Part shown: positions 11,066 to 22,734 of the stretch, piece by piece | Numbering within the stretch: position 1 is the stretch's first letter | Layout of the letters: each line of letters begins with the position of its first letter | Source of the DNA: Acanthochlamys bracteata | Taxonomy: Eukaryota; Streptophyta; Magnoliopsida; Pandanales; Velloziaceae | Assembly (NCBI GenBank): GCA_019914995.1 | Contig: CM034128.1 | Span: 9,331,501 to 9,395,500, forward strand | Length of the DNA: 64,000 nt | Reading direction: 5' to 3' | Notes under the pieces: generated by a model | Told to the model about the DNA's origin: nothing | The model's database searches: none | The model's input: only the letters and a program-made list of their open reading frames with translations | Position numbers and translations under genes: made by a program

Positions 11066-11909
11066 ATCGCTGGAATTTTTCAGGTTTCTTTTCCGAAAAA
11101 GCAGGCTTATATGGAGTAACTATGGCTGTTTTTGAGTGCAAGAGCGATGTTTGGTCTCGGGTATTCACAGAAGAGAAGAGGGTGGTGTTCTTCTCTTTGT
11201 GGTGTACAAAGAGGAGGCAAACGCATGTACTTAGTGGTTGTAATAACAACGCATGATGGGGTAGGTCATGCAAATTTATGTTTTAAATGTGCTTATCTGT
11301 TTTTTGAGATACCACGAATTGCATTGAGGTCCTTGTCTGCGAACAGCTTATTAAAAGCTGAAGGCAACTTGTTAACACCCTTGGTACCTTGTTTCCTCCA
11401 AACTGTCCCCTGATTTCCCATTACAATACTGTGAATTCACAAGGTACTTGTATCCGAACAGCTTACTAAATGCTCTGGGCAATTTGAGAGCAGCATGGGT
11501 CGTTACATCCTCCAACCATCTTCTTGATTCCCTCTAGCTCATGTGCGTGATCTATTGACCGTTTGTGAGAACTGTTTCATATGCCATCCCCCTGCAGAAC
11601 CTTCAGTGGTATGCGTAGTTCACAGTAAAGTTAATTCTTCATATGGTTGGATAATGTAATTGTTCTTTCTAGTTGGTGAAGCATAAGAACAGCCACCTTA
11701 TTTGCCTTAATTCCGGCTATGTTATGTGAAATTTTATTGTAACTCTTAGCAATCAATTTCATAGTAACTTATTCATGATATTTTACTGATATTTTACTGA
11801 TTGCTAATTATCTATGGTTAGGACCATTGCATGTGAAATTATCCCGCGTGATCTGTGGGCTGCCCACGAATGTTCTAATATAAACCAACAAATACATCTA
11901 AGCTAACAG
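11066..11909. other. Spacer between SAUR copies 6 and 7
   Basis: The ORFs here (11014-11256, 11132-11413 and the opposite strand 11001-11273) overlap on both strands and have no recognisable domain. Nothing else is seen. Confidence 0.4.
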
Positions 11910-12221
11910 CTAACGTGCTTCTGAAATAGTGTACTCCATGCAGGCAGCATCACAAGGTGGGAAGATAGGCCCGTTGCTTGGTAATCCATACTCTTCTTTA
12001 GCCATCCTGAGTTCCTTGAAGACAATGAATGCCAAATTTGCAATGGGGGACCATGACATTTATGTCATCGACAGTGTAGATGAAGATGTTTCCTCTACTA
12101 GAAACTGCCGAGAATTTCTCGTAAGAGTCATTGATATTGTTTGTGGATGATCTGATCCTTCTCCTTCCTACAATTCTTCCCCATTTTCTTGCTAACTTGA
12201 TCAGCTCTTAATGTTGACCAT
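11910..12221 (-). pseudogene. SAUR copy 7, frameshifted and 3'-truncated
   Basis: The ATG at 12221 begins MVNIK like the intact copy 4 (MVNMKK), but the frame is lost at once. The continuation appears in a second frame (ELIKLARKWGRIVGRRR, then SRGNIFIYTVDDINV) and the rest of the domain in a third (MVPIANLAFIVFKELRMA, EEYGLPSNGPIFPPCD, CMEYTISEA). It ends at a stop at 11910, about 40 residues before the end of copy 4. At least two frame changes and loss of the tail mark a pseudogene. Confidence 0.75.
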
Positions 12222-13164
12222 TGCTCGTTCTGGCAACTGAAAGATTTGTAGAAACAAATGTAGAAAGACACTTCCTATGAAGGTGTGTTTGTCACTGAAT
12301 TGTAGCTATGTGACCAATATATAGGAAGATGCACAGCAGGCCATGATCCTATTGCTGTTCCAACTGATTCAACAAGCTAATGCCCAAATCTATGTTTTAA
12401 CTGAATGCTGAAAAACGGCTCCAGGTATATTATTTCTGGGGATGAAGTCATTTTTCTAGTCTGATTGGTGAAAAACTGATATTTAAAAAACAAATGGATT
12501 GGGAAATTCACTTGACTGAGTGCAGGATCTACTTCGTGACCGGACTCAACCAATATCACGAAACTGTTTCCACATCATCTGATGGAGTAACTCTCTGTTA
12601 AGTTCCACGTACTAACTGTTTATTCATCTTCTCTTAGACTTGGCAACTACATGTATTAAGAGATCTCATCTTTATTGCTGTTCTGTTATTCAATGTGAGA
12701 ATTTAACGCCTGAACTATCATGTTTTTCAGATATCCAGATCAATTATTAAGTGAGGAATACCAAAGTAAAGCAATTTACATCTATAGATTATGCTGGGAG
12801 ATGCATAATTTCTTTGAAAGAATTCCACCTTCTGCGGTGAAGTTCAGTAATGTTTAAGGCAATTTGTTTTCTTCTTTTCTTCGATGTTCATCAGTGCATA
12901 TATTCTCTTGTTGAAGAAATTTAAGGAAATTAGAGAGCGTCGTTATGTATTTATGTGGACAAAATATGATTACATTTCCGGGATCGTTATGTGAACTCCA
13001 CTGCGATGAAGTCCACTTTCTGCTAGCAGTTTTCGTAGCATCCTTCAAGTGGCACTAAGACGAGAAACTATCATTTGTGAGATTTTTAAGTATGCATTTC
13101 GTCTAAAAATTGTTTACAACATCAAAGCTTCAAAAGCTAGCTCATGAAACTTGATGAGTATATC
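12222..13164. other. Spacer between SAUR copies 7 and 8
   Basis: A TATATAGG-type box near 12320 lies about 100 bp upstream of copy 7. No further gene is supported. Confidence 0.35.
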
Positions 13165-13539
13165 CTACAGAGAGATGAACTTCGTAGATTGCTGCTTGAT
13201 TATGGAGCTAATAAAGAACTTCTCCGCATCTGCTGTAGCTACTCTTCTAAGCTTTGATAGCACCATCTCAATGGACAGCGCATCGCATGGTAATGTGATA
13301 AGAGCATTGCCCGGCAATCTCGTACTCATCCTTTGCAATTGCAAGAAGATCCATAAAAGTAGTTCTCTTGATGTATGCCAAGGATACCATTATGCGTATT
13401 CCCGCTGAGGAATACACAAAAGAGTGCCCTCTGCAACTGAGGTTTTGCATGCTCTGCCAGAATCAGGTGATGGATCAGTTTGTTACTTGATTCTCTTCTC
13501 TTTTCCCAAAGGAGTCACTGTTTTCTTCTTCATTGCCAT
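13165..13539 (-). pseudogene. SAUR copy 8, multiple frameshifts
   Basis: The ATG at 13539 starts MAMKKKTVTPLGKEKR, a diverged version of the MALKWQ subtype, and soon meets a stop. The domain start (CRGHSFVYSSAGIRIMVSLA, YIKRTTFMDLLAIAKDEY) sits in another frame, and the last third (ALSIEMVLSKLRRV, FFISSIIKQQ) in yet another, ending at 13165. Several independent breaks make this an older pseudogene than copy 6, which it otherwise resembles. It is the most upstream recognisable member of the array. Confidence 0.75.
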
Positions 13540-16500
13540 CTTTGTAGACTCTCAGAGTGTGTTTTAATTTGCAAGTAATTTTATTTTTTTGGCCAGATAT
13601 TGAATACGAATTCATTTTTCATATTTTAATTTATTTCGAACTGAGCAAACTCATCTCTAATTTCTTTTTAGCAAATTCAGTTCTATTGATTTTGTGAAAC
13701 TCATATTCTGTTCATTAAAACAACACACATTGCACCGAGCAGTACTTATGTGGAAAGAAACTGTGGATAATGCTGATTGCAAGAGCAGGATTGCTGTCGC
13801 ATGCTTATAGGTGGTGCTTAAATCTATGTCTATATCTCTTGCAATGAAACCAAGAGGAAGCAGAGCCATGTTCCTAATGATGGTCAAACTTTATCTTATA
13901 CTTTAAATATAAGTTTGGCATTGAGTTTGACAGCAGTCAAATATTCGTATTTTATTTTATACTTTCAAATTAATTATATAATATTTTATTTTATTTAAAA
14001 TTTAAAACATATACAAATTTTACGTTAGTATTTATTTTTACTTTTTTATACTAAAAAAATATAAAACTTCTAAAATAATATTATTAAAATATTTTTATTT
14101 CAAAAATTTATTATTTTATAAATATTTTCAAACACCTTCCTTTACGGCTGATGGCTCATGTTGGTGCCTATTTAGGCCATCATTCAATGAGGCAGTAGTT
14201 CGTGTTAGCTTAGTTAGATTTTTTGGATGGTCTCATCACGTTCACTCATTTCTCAAATTTTCATGTTTGGTTCAGCTTTTTTTTAACACTTTTTTTTAAT
14301 ATTTTATTTCATAATTTTTAATATATTTTTTATAAATATTTAAAAAATTTATTTAAAATTTTAAAAAATATAAAAAAATTTTATGTAATAAAATATTTAT
14401 TATATATTTTTATTATTTTTTTAAATAAAAAAATAAAACTTATTTTTTAAAAATAATAAAAATATTTTTATTTTTAAAAAATTTTATTCATAAGCAATTT
14501 CAGGCAGATTGTTTTGCTCTTCCGGCTTATGCTAAATGCTTGCCTAAAAGATAGTTCAGAATTATTAAAATAAAATATTTGAGAATTTTGATAAAATTTG
14601 TTAGCACTTTTTCTAATTTAAAAGTAAATAAAAATTATTTAAATAAAAAAAGTTTATAATGTACAATTATGAATAACTTTCAATTTTTAAAAATTTTAAA
14701 AATATAAAAAAAATTATGGAATAGCTGGGTGTGTTTTCAGATTTGGGGTGAAGCACATATCCGACATGCCTTAAAAGCTCTGTGGGGACTGCTTAACAAT
14801 TTCAGCAAACAGGAGAATCTTATAGGTAAGGTACTAATTCTGCTTGAAGTCAATGGGATTTTTTTTTCCTATGTTAAACCAATGCAGGGCGCATGTTACT
14901 CCGTGCAATATGTTTCGTACTATCTGCAATCTGGAGAACTACGCAAAGACCTTGAAATTGTGTCACTAATCTCCAGCAAAGTTTTATGGTCAGTAATGAG
15001 TTATGTCTTGGCTCAAAGGAAATGTTTTAATTTATATGAATGAGTTTGATATAATTAAGTTCAGTAAAATTGAATTTTGTAAAAGATGGATTAGAAATAA
15101 GGTTGATAAATTTGCAATTAATGAGACATAAGAAAATGAATTTGAATTCAAATTTTGAAAAAAATGAGTTTTTGTAATTAGAAAGTGCTAAATAGAAGAT
15201 TAAAGAAAGAGATCGCTGCTATATATATTCCTTTTTTCTCAAACAGTATGAGAAGAAAATCCTGTAGATATGTGAAAAAGTTTTAGAATCTCAATGAAAA
15301 TTTACTAGCTTGTATGGTGTCCAGCACTATATCAGTAAGTTCTTAGTCGCATACGCTCTTGTTTGAATTATAAATTACTGATGATAACAAGACGTAGGTC
15401 CATATACATTTTGGCTCTTTCATAGCATGTTTTGACCTTCTCCCCATGCTATGGCAATATCATCAAGTGAAGATACATTAACTATGAGATGTATAAATTA
15501 GTATCATTGTATCTATTTTGGACTTTCAAATTAGGTATGAATTAGTAGTAAAAAGATAAAGTAAAGTTTTTTGAAAAATAAAATAAAAGTATAATTCAGT
15601 TTTTATGTTTTAATAATTTTTTAAAATATGTTAAAAATTAAAAAATATAATTGTATTGAAAAGTGTGCAAATAAAAAAGTTGGAACTGAAGTTTCGCATA
15701 TAAAAATGAAGTTCTAAATATTTGTGTAATTAAAATATATGGACTGTTTAAAATTTAAAATCTGACAAAAGAAAGTAAAATTATGAATTTTTTGAAATCG
15801 CACTTAATATAAAAATAAAGTTTTATACTGCGGTAACTTAGGTATTACGTACACAGCTAGTTTGAAACACAAACAGTGAAAGTTCACTTTATGAAGGTGG
15901 TGAGTGCCCCCCACATAGACGTTGGTTTCACGCACCGATGAATCTGTGATCGCTATCTTTTTGCTTTTGTGATGACTTGCTCAATCATAAACTACGTGCT
16001 TCACAAAGGCTTTATGTGAACTTCCCATCTTATGTCAATGGTACAGAGATGGATTGCGGTTTTTGTTCATGTTCAACATATTCAATCGATAATTCGAGAT
16101 TTCAACGAGTTTTTGTTCATCTTATCTCAATTTTAGTTTATGAAGCTAGGCTAGGGTTCCACAGAGGTAGGTCCATGTAGATTTCATGCATTGCACGTTT
16201 GAGCCCAATACATAACTCATTACTGACCGTATAGAAGTTGCCACACACAAGAACCTAATTTTCCAGAAACCCATTATCAGCCATTGACTGGAAGAAGAGT
16301 GAATTCATGCATTTGCGCATTCATTCTGCAATGACGAACACCGACGTCTTTCATGGAAATTTCATAACGAATTGTTTTGTTCACTTGCAATGAAAGTACT
16401 GCTTTCATTTCTTTCTACTTTCATTCATTAAATGAATACAATAGCTGGGAGGCAGGTGGCAAGCTCTAGAAGAAAATTAGTGAGTTGTCCGTATTATACA

Positions 16501-16784
16501 TCTGCAGTATTATATTACTACTTAGATCAAATTAATAATGTCATAATCCCACATATTATGAATTGCGACTTCTGAATTAGTAGTACGAAACATTATTCTT
16601 TTCGTTCTTTTAATTCTTTTATAATGTCATGTTACGACAGTAATAGGAGTCTTATTTCAGCCCTATCCCTGTGGTGGTGGAGATCTGGGAAAAATTCAAA
16701 TCATTCATGTTTTTTGCTTTCCTTCATTGTTTCCCTATATATTCTTCACTGCTGTTTCACTGCTGAAGCTAGATCTAGCTATAT
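13540..16784. other. Gene-poor AT-rich spacer between SAUR array and LOR gene
   Basis: AT-rich blocks at 13920-14115, 14264-14485 (listed as a repeat) and 14560-14720 are the main content. A 104-residue open frame at 14729-15043 has no family similarity and lies in biased sequence. TATA-like strings at about 16735 and 16780 could belong to the LOR gene promoter. Confidence 0.4.
14264..14485 (-). repeat. AT-rich dispersed repeat, MITE-like, copy 1
   Basis: Starts TGTTTGGTTCAGC and continues as about 220 bp of A/T runs. Its reverse complement resembles 29873-30063 and 47119-47323: a shared order of ATTTATAAAAAATATATTAAAAA, then a T/A run, then a terminal TAAATCAAACA-like end. The ends form loose inverted repeats. 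Non-autonomous DNA transposon is a guess from size, AT content and ends. Confidence 0.4.
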
Positions 16785-16895
16785 ATGAAGGCTATGACCA
16801 GATTGCTTCCAAGCTTTGCAACTGGTGGTGGAAATTGTTGGAACTCAGTGGCCGATATATCTTGGCCCCAGGTTAGATCTCAAGTTCTTGACTAA
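16785..16895 (+). other. Upstream ORF or possible 5' exon before the LOR gene
   Basis: A 36-residue ORF (MKAMTRLLPSFATGGGN...) begins just after TATATATG and contains a good donor-like CAG|GTTAGA at 16871/16872. It is 270 bp upstream of the LOR start. Splicing into the LOR frame is not supported, because an in-frame TAG precedes the LOR ATG by two codons. It may be a uORF in an untranslated exon, or chance. Confidence 0.25.
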
Positions 16896-17056
16896 CACAC
16901 AATTTCAACCAATTGTTTATTTGTCGAATTCAGAAAATAATAAAGAATAATAAAGCCTTATAGAATCTGCCTCCAGTTTTCTTCTCTTTTCCAAGTCTTT
17001 CCTCGTACAGACTTGCTTGCTTTACTATTTGTTTGAGTGCTAGAAATTAGTTGATA

Positions 17057-17854
17057 ATGAAGAAAGGAAAGACTACTATAAAGATGGTGGTAGTGGTGGG
17101 GGAGAAGTACTGCAGCCAGGCTGAGAGGGAGGTCACTGTGAGGAAAATCACCTTGTTCTACCCTGGTGATGGCTTCGCCGCTTATGATCCTGCCTCTGGC
17201 GAACTCGTGTTTCGTGTAGATACCTATGGCCCTTCTGCAACTGGTGCTCTTTCTGAGGAGCTTGTTCTAATGGATCCTGCCGGTGCTGCTATACTCACCC
17301 TCCGCCGACGGTGGCCGAGCCTTCACCACCGCTGGGAAGGTTTCCTTGGGGACCGAGCTGATGGTCAGCAGCCAATCTTCACCGTGAAACGGCCATCGTT
17401 ATTATCTGGAGCACGGAGGAATAGCAAGAGTTATGTTGAAGTCGAAGTCCATACGTTGAATATAGCTACGTTGTTTCATGTCGAAGGATCGTTTGCACAA
17501 CGGTGCTGCAAAGTGCTGCAGCGTTGTGATGACGATGAGTCTGTGGTCGTGGCAGCAGAGATTAGGAGGAAGGTTGACGCGTGTGCTCATCACGCACAGG
17601 TTGTGATGGGAAAGGATGTTTTCTCTCTATGGCTAGGGCCAGGATTCGATGCAGCTTTTGCTATGGGGATTGTTCTTGTGCTTGATAGAATCGACAAAGA
17701 AGAACCAGGAGCAACTGAGACGACGGAAGTAGAAGCCCCGAAGCAGCAGCCTGGAGGAGAGAAGAATACAGAGGCGGTGGAAGCACAGCAAAAACAGCAA
17801 CGGCCACTGACAATTGCAGAGATCCTCAGCAGCGACACCGATCGCTCTGACTGA
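17057..17854 (+). CDS. LURP-one-related (LOR, DUF567) protein
   Basis: Single-exon gene for a 265-residue protein of the LOR/DUF567 family, a Tubby-like C-terminal fold. Members include Arabidopsis LURP1, needed for basal defence against an oomycete; the biochemical role is unresolved. Family landmarks occur in order: TVRKITLFYPGDGF (about 28-40), GELVFRVDTYGP (48-59), ELVLMDPAG (69-77), LTLRRRWPSLHHRWEGFLG (80-98), PIFTVKRPS (106-114), VEGSFAQRC (142-150), AEIRRKVDA (168-176), VVMGKDVFSLWLGPGFDAAF (182-201). A 50-residue acidic, Gln/Glu-rich tail follows, beyond the usual end. The closest remembered group is the LOR8/11/15 type. Start: ATG at 17057; an in-frame TAG at 17048-17050 excludes an earlier one. 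Many relatives contain introns; none is needed here. Confidence 0.9.
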   Translation: MKKGKTTIKMVVVVGEKYCSQAEREVTVRKITLFYPGDGFAAYDPASGELVFRVDTYGPSATGALSEELVLMDPAGAAILTLRRRWPSLHHRWEGFLGDRADGQQPIFTVKRPSLLSGARRNSKSYVEVEVHTLNIATLFHVEGSFAQRCCKVLQRCDDDESVVVAAEIRRKVDACAHHAQVVMGKDVFSLWLGPGFDAAFAMGIVLVLDRIDKEEPGATETTEVEAPKQQPGGEKNTEAVEAQQKQQRPLTIAEILSSDTDRSD

Positions 17855-19227
17855 TCTTCTGCATACAACCTGATCGATGGTATCACTGTTGATAGTTTGG
17901 TTTCTGGTATTCGAGAATATATCATTTCCTGTACTGTTTATGCTATTCTAATTTTTTAGCGCAATTATTTTTATTCGAGCCAAAGTACTCGAATTTAGAA
18001 AGTCTGGATTTTTGGGAGTGAATGCCGATTAAAAATCATGCAGTGTTGTTGGGATATGTGTATTTGAGAGTCGGTGGTTTGACAGGTCTTATTCAATCAA
18101 TGATTTCTATTTTAAAAGAATCCATTTTTAATGTTGCATATTTGAATCCGTGAATGATTCCGGGAATTCTTCGCAGCAGTAGCTGAAGTGGATGGACTAG
18201 GCGTTTCCTATTGCAGAAGAGAATCTACAGCACTTGTTAATGCTCTTGTATACGTGTTACATACATACCATACATAGTGCCTTCGAGTATCTGTTGGCTT
18301 CAATCTAAGTGTACGAACTCAGAGCTAGGAGATTGGCATTCTACGGTTCTCCTTATATTCTATAACACAGGTCTTTTCTTAAATTATTAGAAGACCTTGA
18401 AATTGTCTTGTGCCTAAATAGTCAATACAAGGTCATTTTTCTGAGCAACTATTTACAAATTATAGTATACAGAACAGAGCAGCCAACGCTTTCTAAAACG
18501 AAACAAAAGCGATTCATGGATGTCTTAAGTTCAGGTGTCTGTCGTGCATTCCCTTTCATCTGAAATTGAATAAGCTTCTGTGTGGCCCCTAAAAACCTTT
18601 GATCTCGTTTCCCCAAAGCGGCTGTATTGCGTGGGCTGCTTCAGCCTTCTAACAAAGGTAAAAAGGCTATAAGCGTGTTATGAATCTTGCTAGTTTTTCC
18701 ATGTTGTCATGCATCCAAAAGTCGTGGAGAAATTTTCCTATTAAGTTTTGAGCAAAGTGAAACTGAAACTTACAAAAAAATGAATTTGACAAATGAACAT
18801 CTAAATCTAACTTTGAATTTGACAAACTGGCACTTCAGCAGTAGTTAGCGACAATTTTAAAATCAGAATTCCACCTATATGATTACAGAAGTGATGCCGC
18901 TTCAGCATGAGTTTTGGGTTTTAACTCCCAAAAATATTTCACGAATTCAAAAGGTGCTACAGCAATTTATGAACTTCTCCAGGAAGTAGGGTAACCAAGT
19001 GTGTAGGCTTAATTAGGTATTTGACAAATAGAGAGAAAACAGAATTAGGTTTAATTGAAGAAGAATATATATCTATATAATTTTGCAAACTTATGAAGCT
19101 CGTTATGGAATTTTGTAATAAAATCACTTACTAAAAGAAATCATGCCATAGAACAAAGATATCCAATATTGAATATTAACAAAACAAGTATGAATAAGTA
19201 TTTGATGTTTCCATACAGTATACTCAA
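17855..19227. other. Spacer between LOR and IST1-like genes
   Basis: The LOR 3' region and the 3' region of the convergent IST1-like gene. No further gene is supported. Confidence 0.4.
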
Positions 19228-22200
19228 TTAGGACTTGCGTGACGATCTCAGTGCCTCAAAGCGAGCAGTAAGCTCTTCATAATCAGGCAACTTGGGATGA
19301 ATACGAGAGTTCTGATTCATCCTGCGCGCGCCAAATTCATCAACAGTTTTATCCTCATGTAGATTGTAGCCATGAGGTGGTCTGCAAGGTGGGCGCACTT
19401 CATCTTCAACTTCTGAATCCAGCCCATCAGAATCATCAAACTTTATGTCAGAGTGCAGATTTCTGGATTTGTCCCTTTCTCTTCTAGAAAATTTAGGGTC
19501 ATTCGTGTCCAGGGATTCAACATCTGCCCCATACTTTAAATTAGCAAAGTTGGTAGAATCGTAGAAGTTTGAGGCATTCTGTTGTGGCCTGGATTCAATG
19601 GAATTGTTCAATGATGGGGAATCGGAGGTATTCAATGAATGCCTGGAGTTACTGGGCCATTTCTGCTCTGAAATGTTTGATGTGAAGGAATGAGATGTGT
19701 GTAGCGAATGATTTCGTGGTCCATCTCTATTCTTGAAGCCAAGAGCTGAATCATGGAAACTGCCAGTACGGTTAGAATGTGCAGGGCTCTGTTTGGCAAG
19801 AAAGGCAGCAGCTTGTGCTGCAAGAGCTGCTTTCTCTGCAGCTACTGCAGCTGCCTGAGCTGCTGAAGCGGAGTCCTTGAAGTTAACACTATAGTTTTCC
19901 ATGTCAATATCATATCTACAGAAATGTGGATAACAACTTCTTAGTATGTAACACAGTGGACAATTTACCATGAGGAAAATATGAAAAAATACCTCGCCTC
20001 TTTTTGTTGTTCATCTAAATGTGAGATAGTGGACTTGAGAGGCATGCTCGAAGAACTGATAAATGTCTGAGGCCCATCCTGTCACATGGTTGGCAAGTTA
20101 AGATAGTTGTGATGATGGTAATATGGTACATTAAGGGCGGGCATAAAGGAACAAACCAGGACTTCTACTAGAGGCTTGAGAAGCTCAGCCTCTGTACCCC
20201 TCGCATCCCACTTAACCTGATATTCCTTCGCTATTTCCTTGAGAACTTTCAACTTGACTTCACCACTAGGCTTTCTAACTGACAACTTCTCAACAAGCTA
20301 AAAGATCACCATGGAAGAACAAAAGTCATTGCGTTGGAGCTCAAAACAGCAGGAAGATGGAGATGACATATTATCTGTCTTGATATATTATAGGGATAGA
20401 AGACAAGATCATTAACTTCTGGAGGAAATCATTGATCTTCTATTTCATAGCACAAAAGCAGTATCCAAAGGCAAGAAAAGGAAACAAGCAGTCACACTAT
20501 ACAATTCTAATATCATTTTGTTCTTGTCAAAAACATAACATAGCCTTCAAAAAATGAATAAGAATTAATGAGTAAGCATCTGACTCCAAAGGCATTTTTT
20601 TTATCAAGGCTAAATGATGTGAAAATACAATACTCTTACCAGTTATAAGGAACCGTCTATAGTATAAAGTTGGCTTCTAAAGGTGAGAGGCAATATGTTA
20701 TGAAGGTTCAAGGTGATCTTAAAGACAGTATAAAGAGGTTTTTATCACAGGCGAGGAACTACTGGGCAATTACCATAAGATTTACTCCAGATTCAGGACG
20801 CAGATCAGTTCCAGCTGAAACAAAATCCTTCCCATACTTTTTCTCAAATATTTCTCGCAAGCGGCAAAGTTCAGGTATTTCTGAACATCTTGGAGCTGCA
20901 TATATCAAACTAGAAATTCCCTCTTTCAAGTCTCCTGGGCAGTCCCTGTTAGGAAAAAGGAAGAGCTCAATAGTTGCCAACCAAACATTCAAGATAACAA
21001 TAAGAGAGTTCAACTAACCTTGCTTTTGCGATGATTGGAAGACGCACCACAATTAGTTCACAGAAGAGCTCAATGATTTCATTTGCTGCCATGACATTTT
21101 GTTCCCTAATTATATGTTCGACCTAGAGCATTACTCAAAATATTAGAAAAATGATGGAAGTAAATTTTTCAGTGCATCCATGTCAGGCAACAAGTCTACT
21201 TTCCGCCGCTTGTAACTTAAGTGAATATTTCATTTAGTCACTGTGACAACCAAAACTTCAATTGCAAAAGTTATATAGTTTTAAAGACCAAAAAAATGCG
21301 AACGTGCTGACTACATGATCATTAGCTAAACCACTTAAACATAAATAACAAGGCCTAAACAGTTCACGTGCTCAAAAGTCCGAACAAAAATAGAAGGGAA
21401 AATCCAGTCCTCACAAGTCACATTAGTCATAGATGCACACAACCTAGTCATTACTATCGATCTAAATGCAGAAAATTTCTAAAATAGATATGACGGAGCA
21501 AGTTCAAGTAGTCAAAAGAAGAGTGAATGGTTAACACCGTCAAACAGTTTTTCTTACAAACTGTCCACCTTCTACAGGACAATTAAAAGATCTCCACTAC
21601 GTTAGAGTGAAAGCAAAGCATGGAACAAGGTAGAACTTATATAAGACAGAACTTATACAAGACATATCTAATATTAGACAGCACTCTGGCATCATCCTTA
21701 TACATATTTCAGTAACACCGAGAGGCAAAGCTATAATAGCTTATGACAATCTATCGATGAAAGAACACACATACAACAGCAGTCACAATCTGCTAACAAG
21801 TTACTTGTTGTCAGACAAGCATGTAAACTTCAACCATTGACTACAGCCTCAACTTTCCTCTAAGTCTAAAGATCATCATTTATATATAATTCAAAAGATC
21901 CTACTCCTAGCTGAGAAAACATTTTACTCAGTTCCATACCTCTTGAAACCCCTTTGCCAACATAGCAAGCACTATGCAAAAAGATTAACCCCCTTCGCAA
22001 AACTAAACCGTAGGCTTCAAACATGTAAAGACTGCAGCATCTCATCAACGTGGATAAAACTCAAAAACGAACAAATTTCAGACGACTTAGTCTCACAACA
22101 CCACACAAACAACCGATACACACAAAAGCACTAAACAAGCATATTAAATCTAACCGGAAAAATAATGAAAGAAAGAAATTATGAAGTAAAATAGAACAAG

Positions 22201-22587
22201 GATAACCTAACGTGGATAGAACATTGGAAATACCCTGATCATTGCAGTTTCATCATGGCCAGATTGGAGCAGTTCGGCAATATCGCGGCGCATCTGCCGT
22301 AACTGCGCCTCTCTTCTATTTCTCAACAGCTTTATCCTTGCTGTCGCCAACTTCGCTTCCGTCTTGCTGCGATCCAAAATCCAAAAACCAATCAAACCCA
22401 TTAGCAACAACCAAACACCAGAATACAGAAATTCAACCAAAATAAAACAAAACAAAAATTAGAAACGCAGAGAATCGTAAACGTGCCATTTGGAAGAGTT
22501 GAATCCTCGACGGAGCAGCCGCATTGTCACAGCCGCCAACTTCTTCATTGCTGTCACTGGAGATTTTCTTTCCGGCTCAAAAAACAT
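19228..22587 (-). CDS. IST1-like protein (ESCRT-III associated, VPS4/LIP5 regulator)
   Basis: Seven exons: 22587-22487, 22366-22234, 21122-21019, 20945-20774, 20297-20157, 20078-19993, 19915-19228. They sum to 1425 nt, 474 residues. The first about 190 residues form the Ist1/ESCRT-III helical domain: GFNSSKCKTEAKL, ARIKLLRNRREAQLRQMRRD, IRVEHIIREQNVMAANE, LFCELIVVRLPIIAKARDCP, LSVRKPSGEVKLKVLKEIAK. IST1 proteins bind SKD1/VPS4 and LIP5 and tune multivesicular body sorting. The tail is Ala-rich, then Ser/Asn-rich and acidic, and ends DYEELTARFEALRSSRKS, which fits the MIM1 consensus for binding MIT domains. Intron 1 appears to be GC-AG (donor at 22486-22485); a GT donor 4 bp downstream with another acceptor keeps frame but destroys the conserved SSKCKT. 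ATGs at 22587, 22548 and 22524 are possible; family N-termini favour the last. A (TC)n tract lies in the leader. Confidence 0.9.
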
Positions 22588-22608
22588 CTCAACTCCGTCG
22601 AACGGCGT

Positions 22609-22633
22609 CTCTCTCTCTCTCTCTCTCTCTCTC
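22609..22633. repeat. (TC)n microsatellite in IST1-like leader
   Basis: About twelve TC dinucleotides, (GA)n on the sense strand of the IST1-like gene, 20-45 bp upstream of its first ATG. GA/CT tracts are common in plant 5' leaders. Confidence 0.8.
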
Positions 22634-22734
22634 CCCAGTACCGGTGTTTCGCTGTATATCCTCGGGAAAGCAAAAAAAGAGAAGAACAGATGTATCGAAT
22701 TATCGATATCTGTAACGGTCACTAAGTGTATGTT

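Noticed and set aside
14729-15043. 104-residue plus-strand ORF
   Set aside because: No recognised domain, no promoter context, and flanked by AT-rich repeat DNA; length is within chance.
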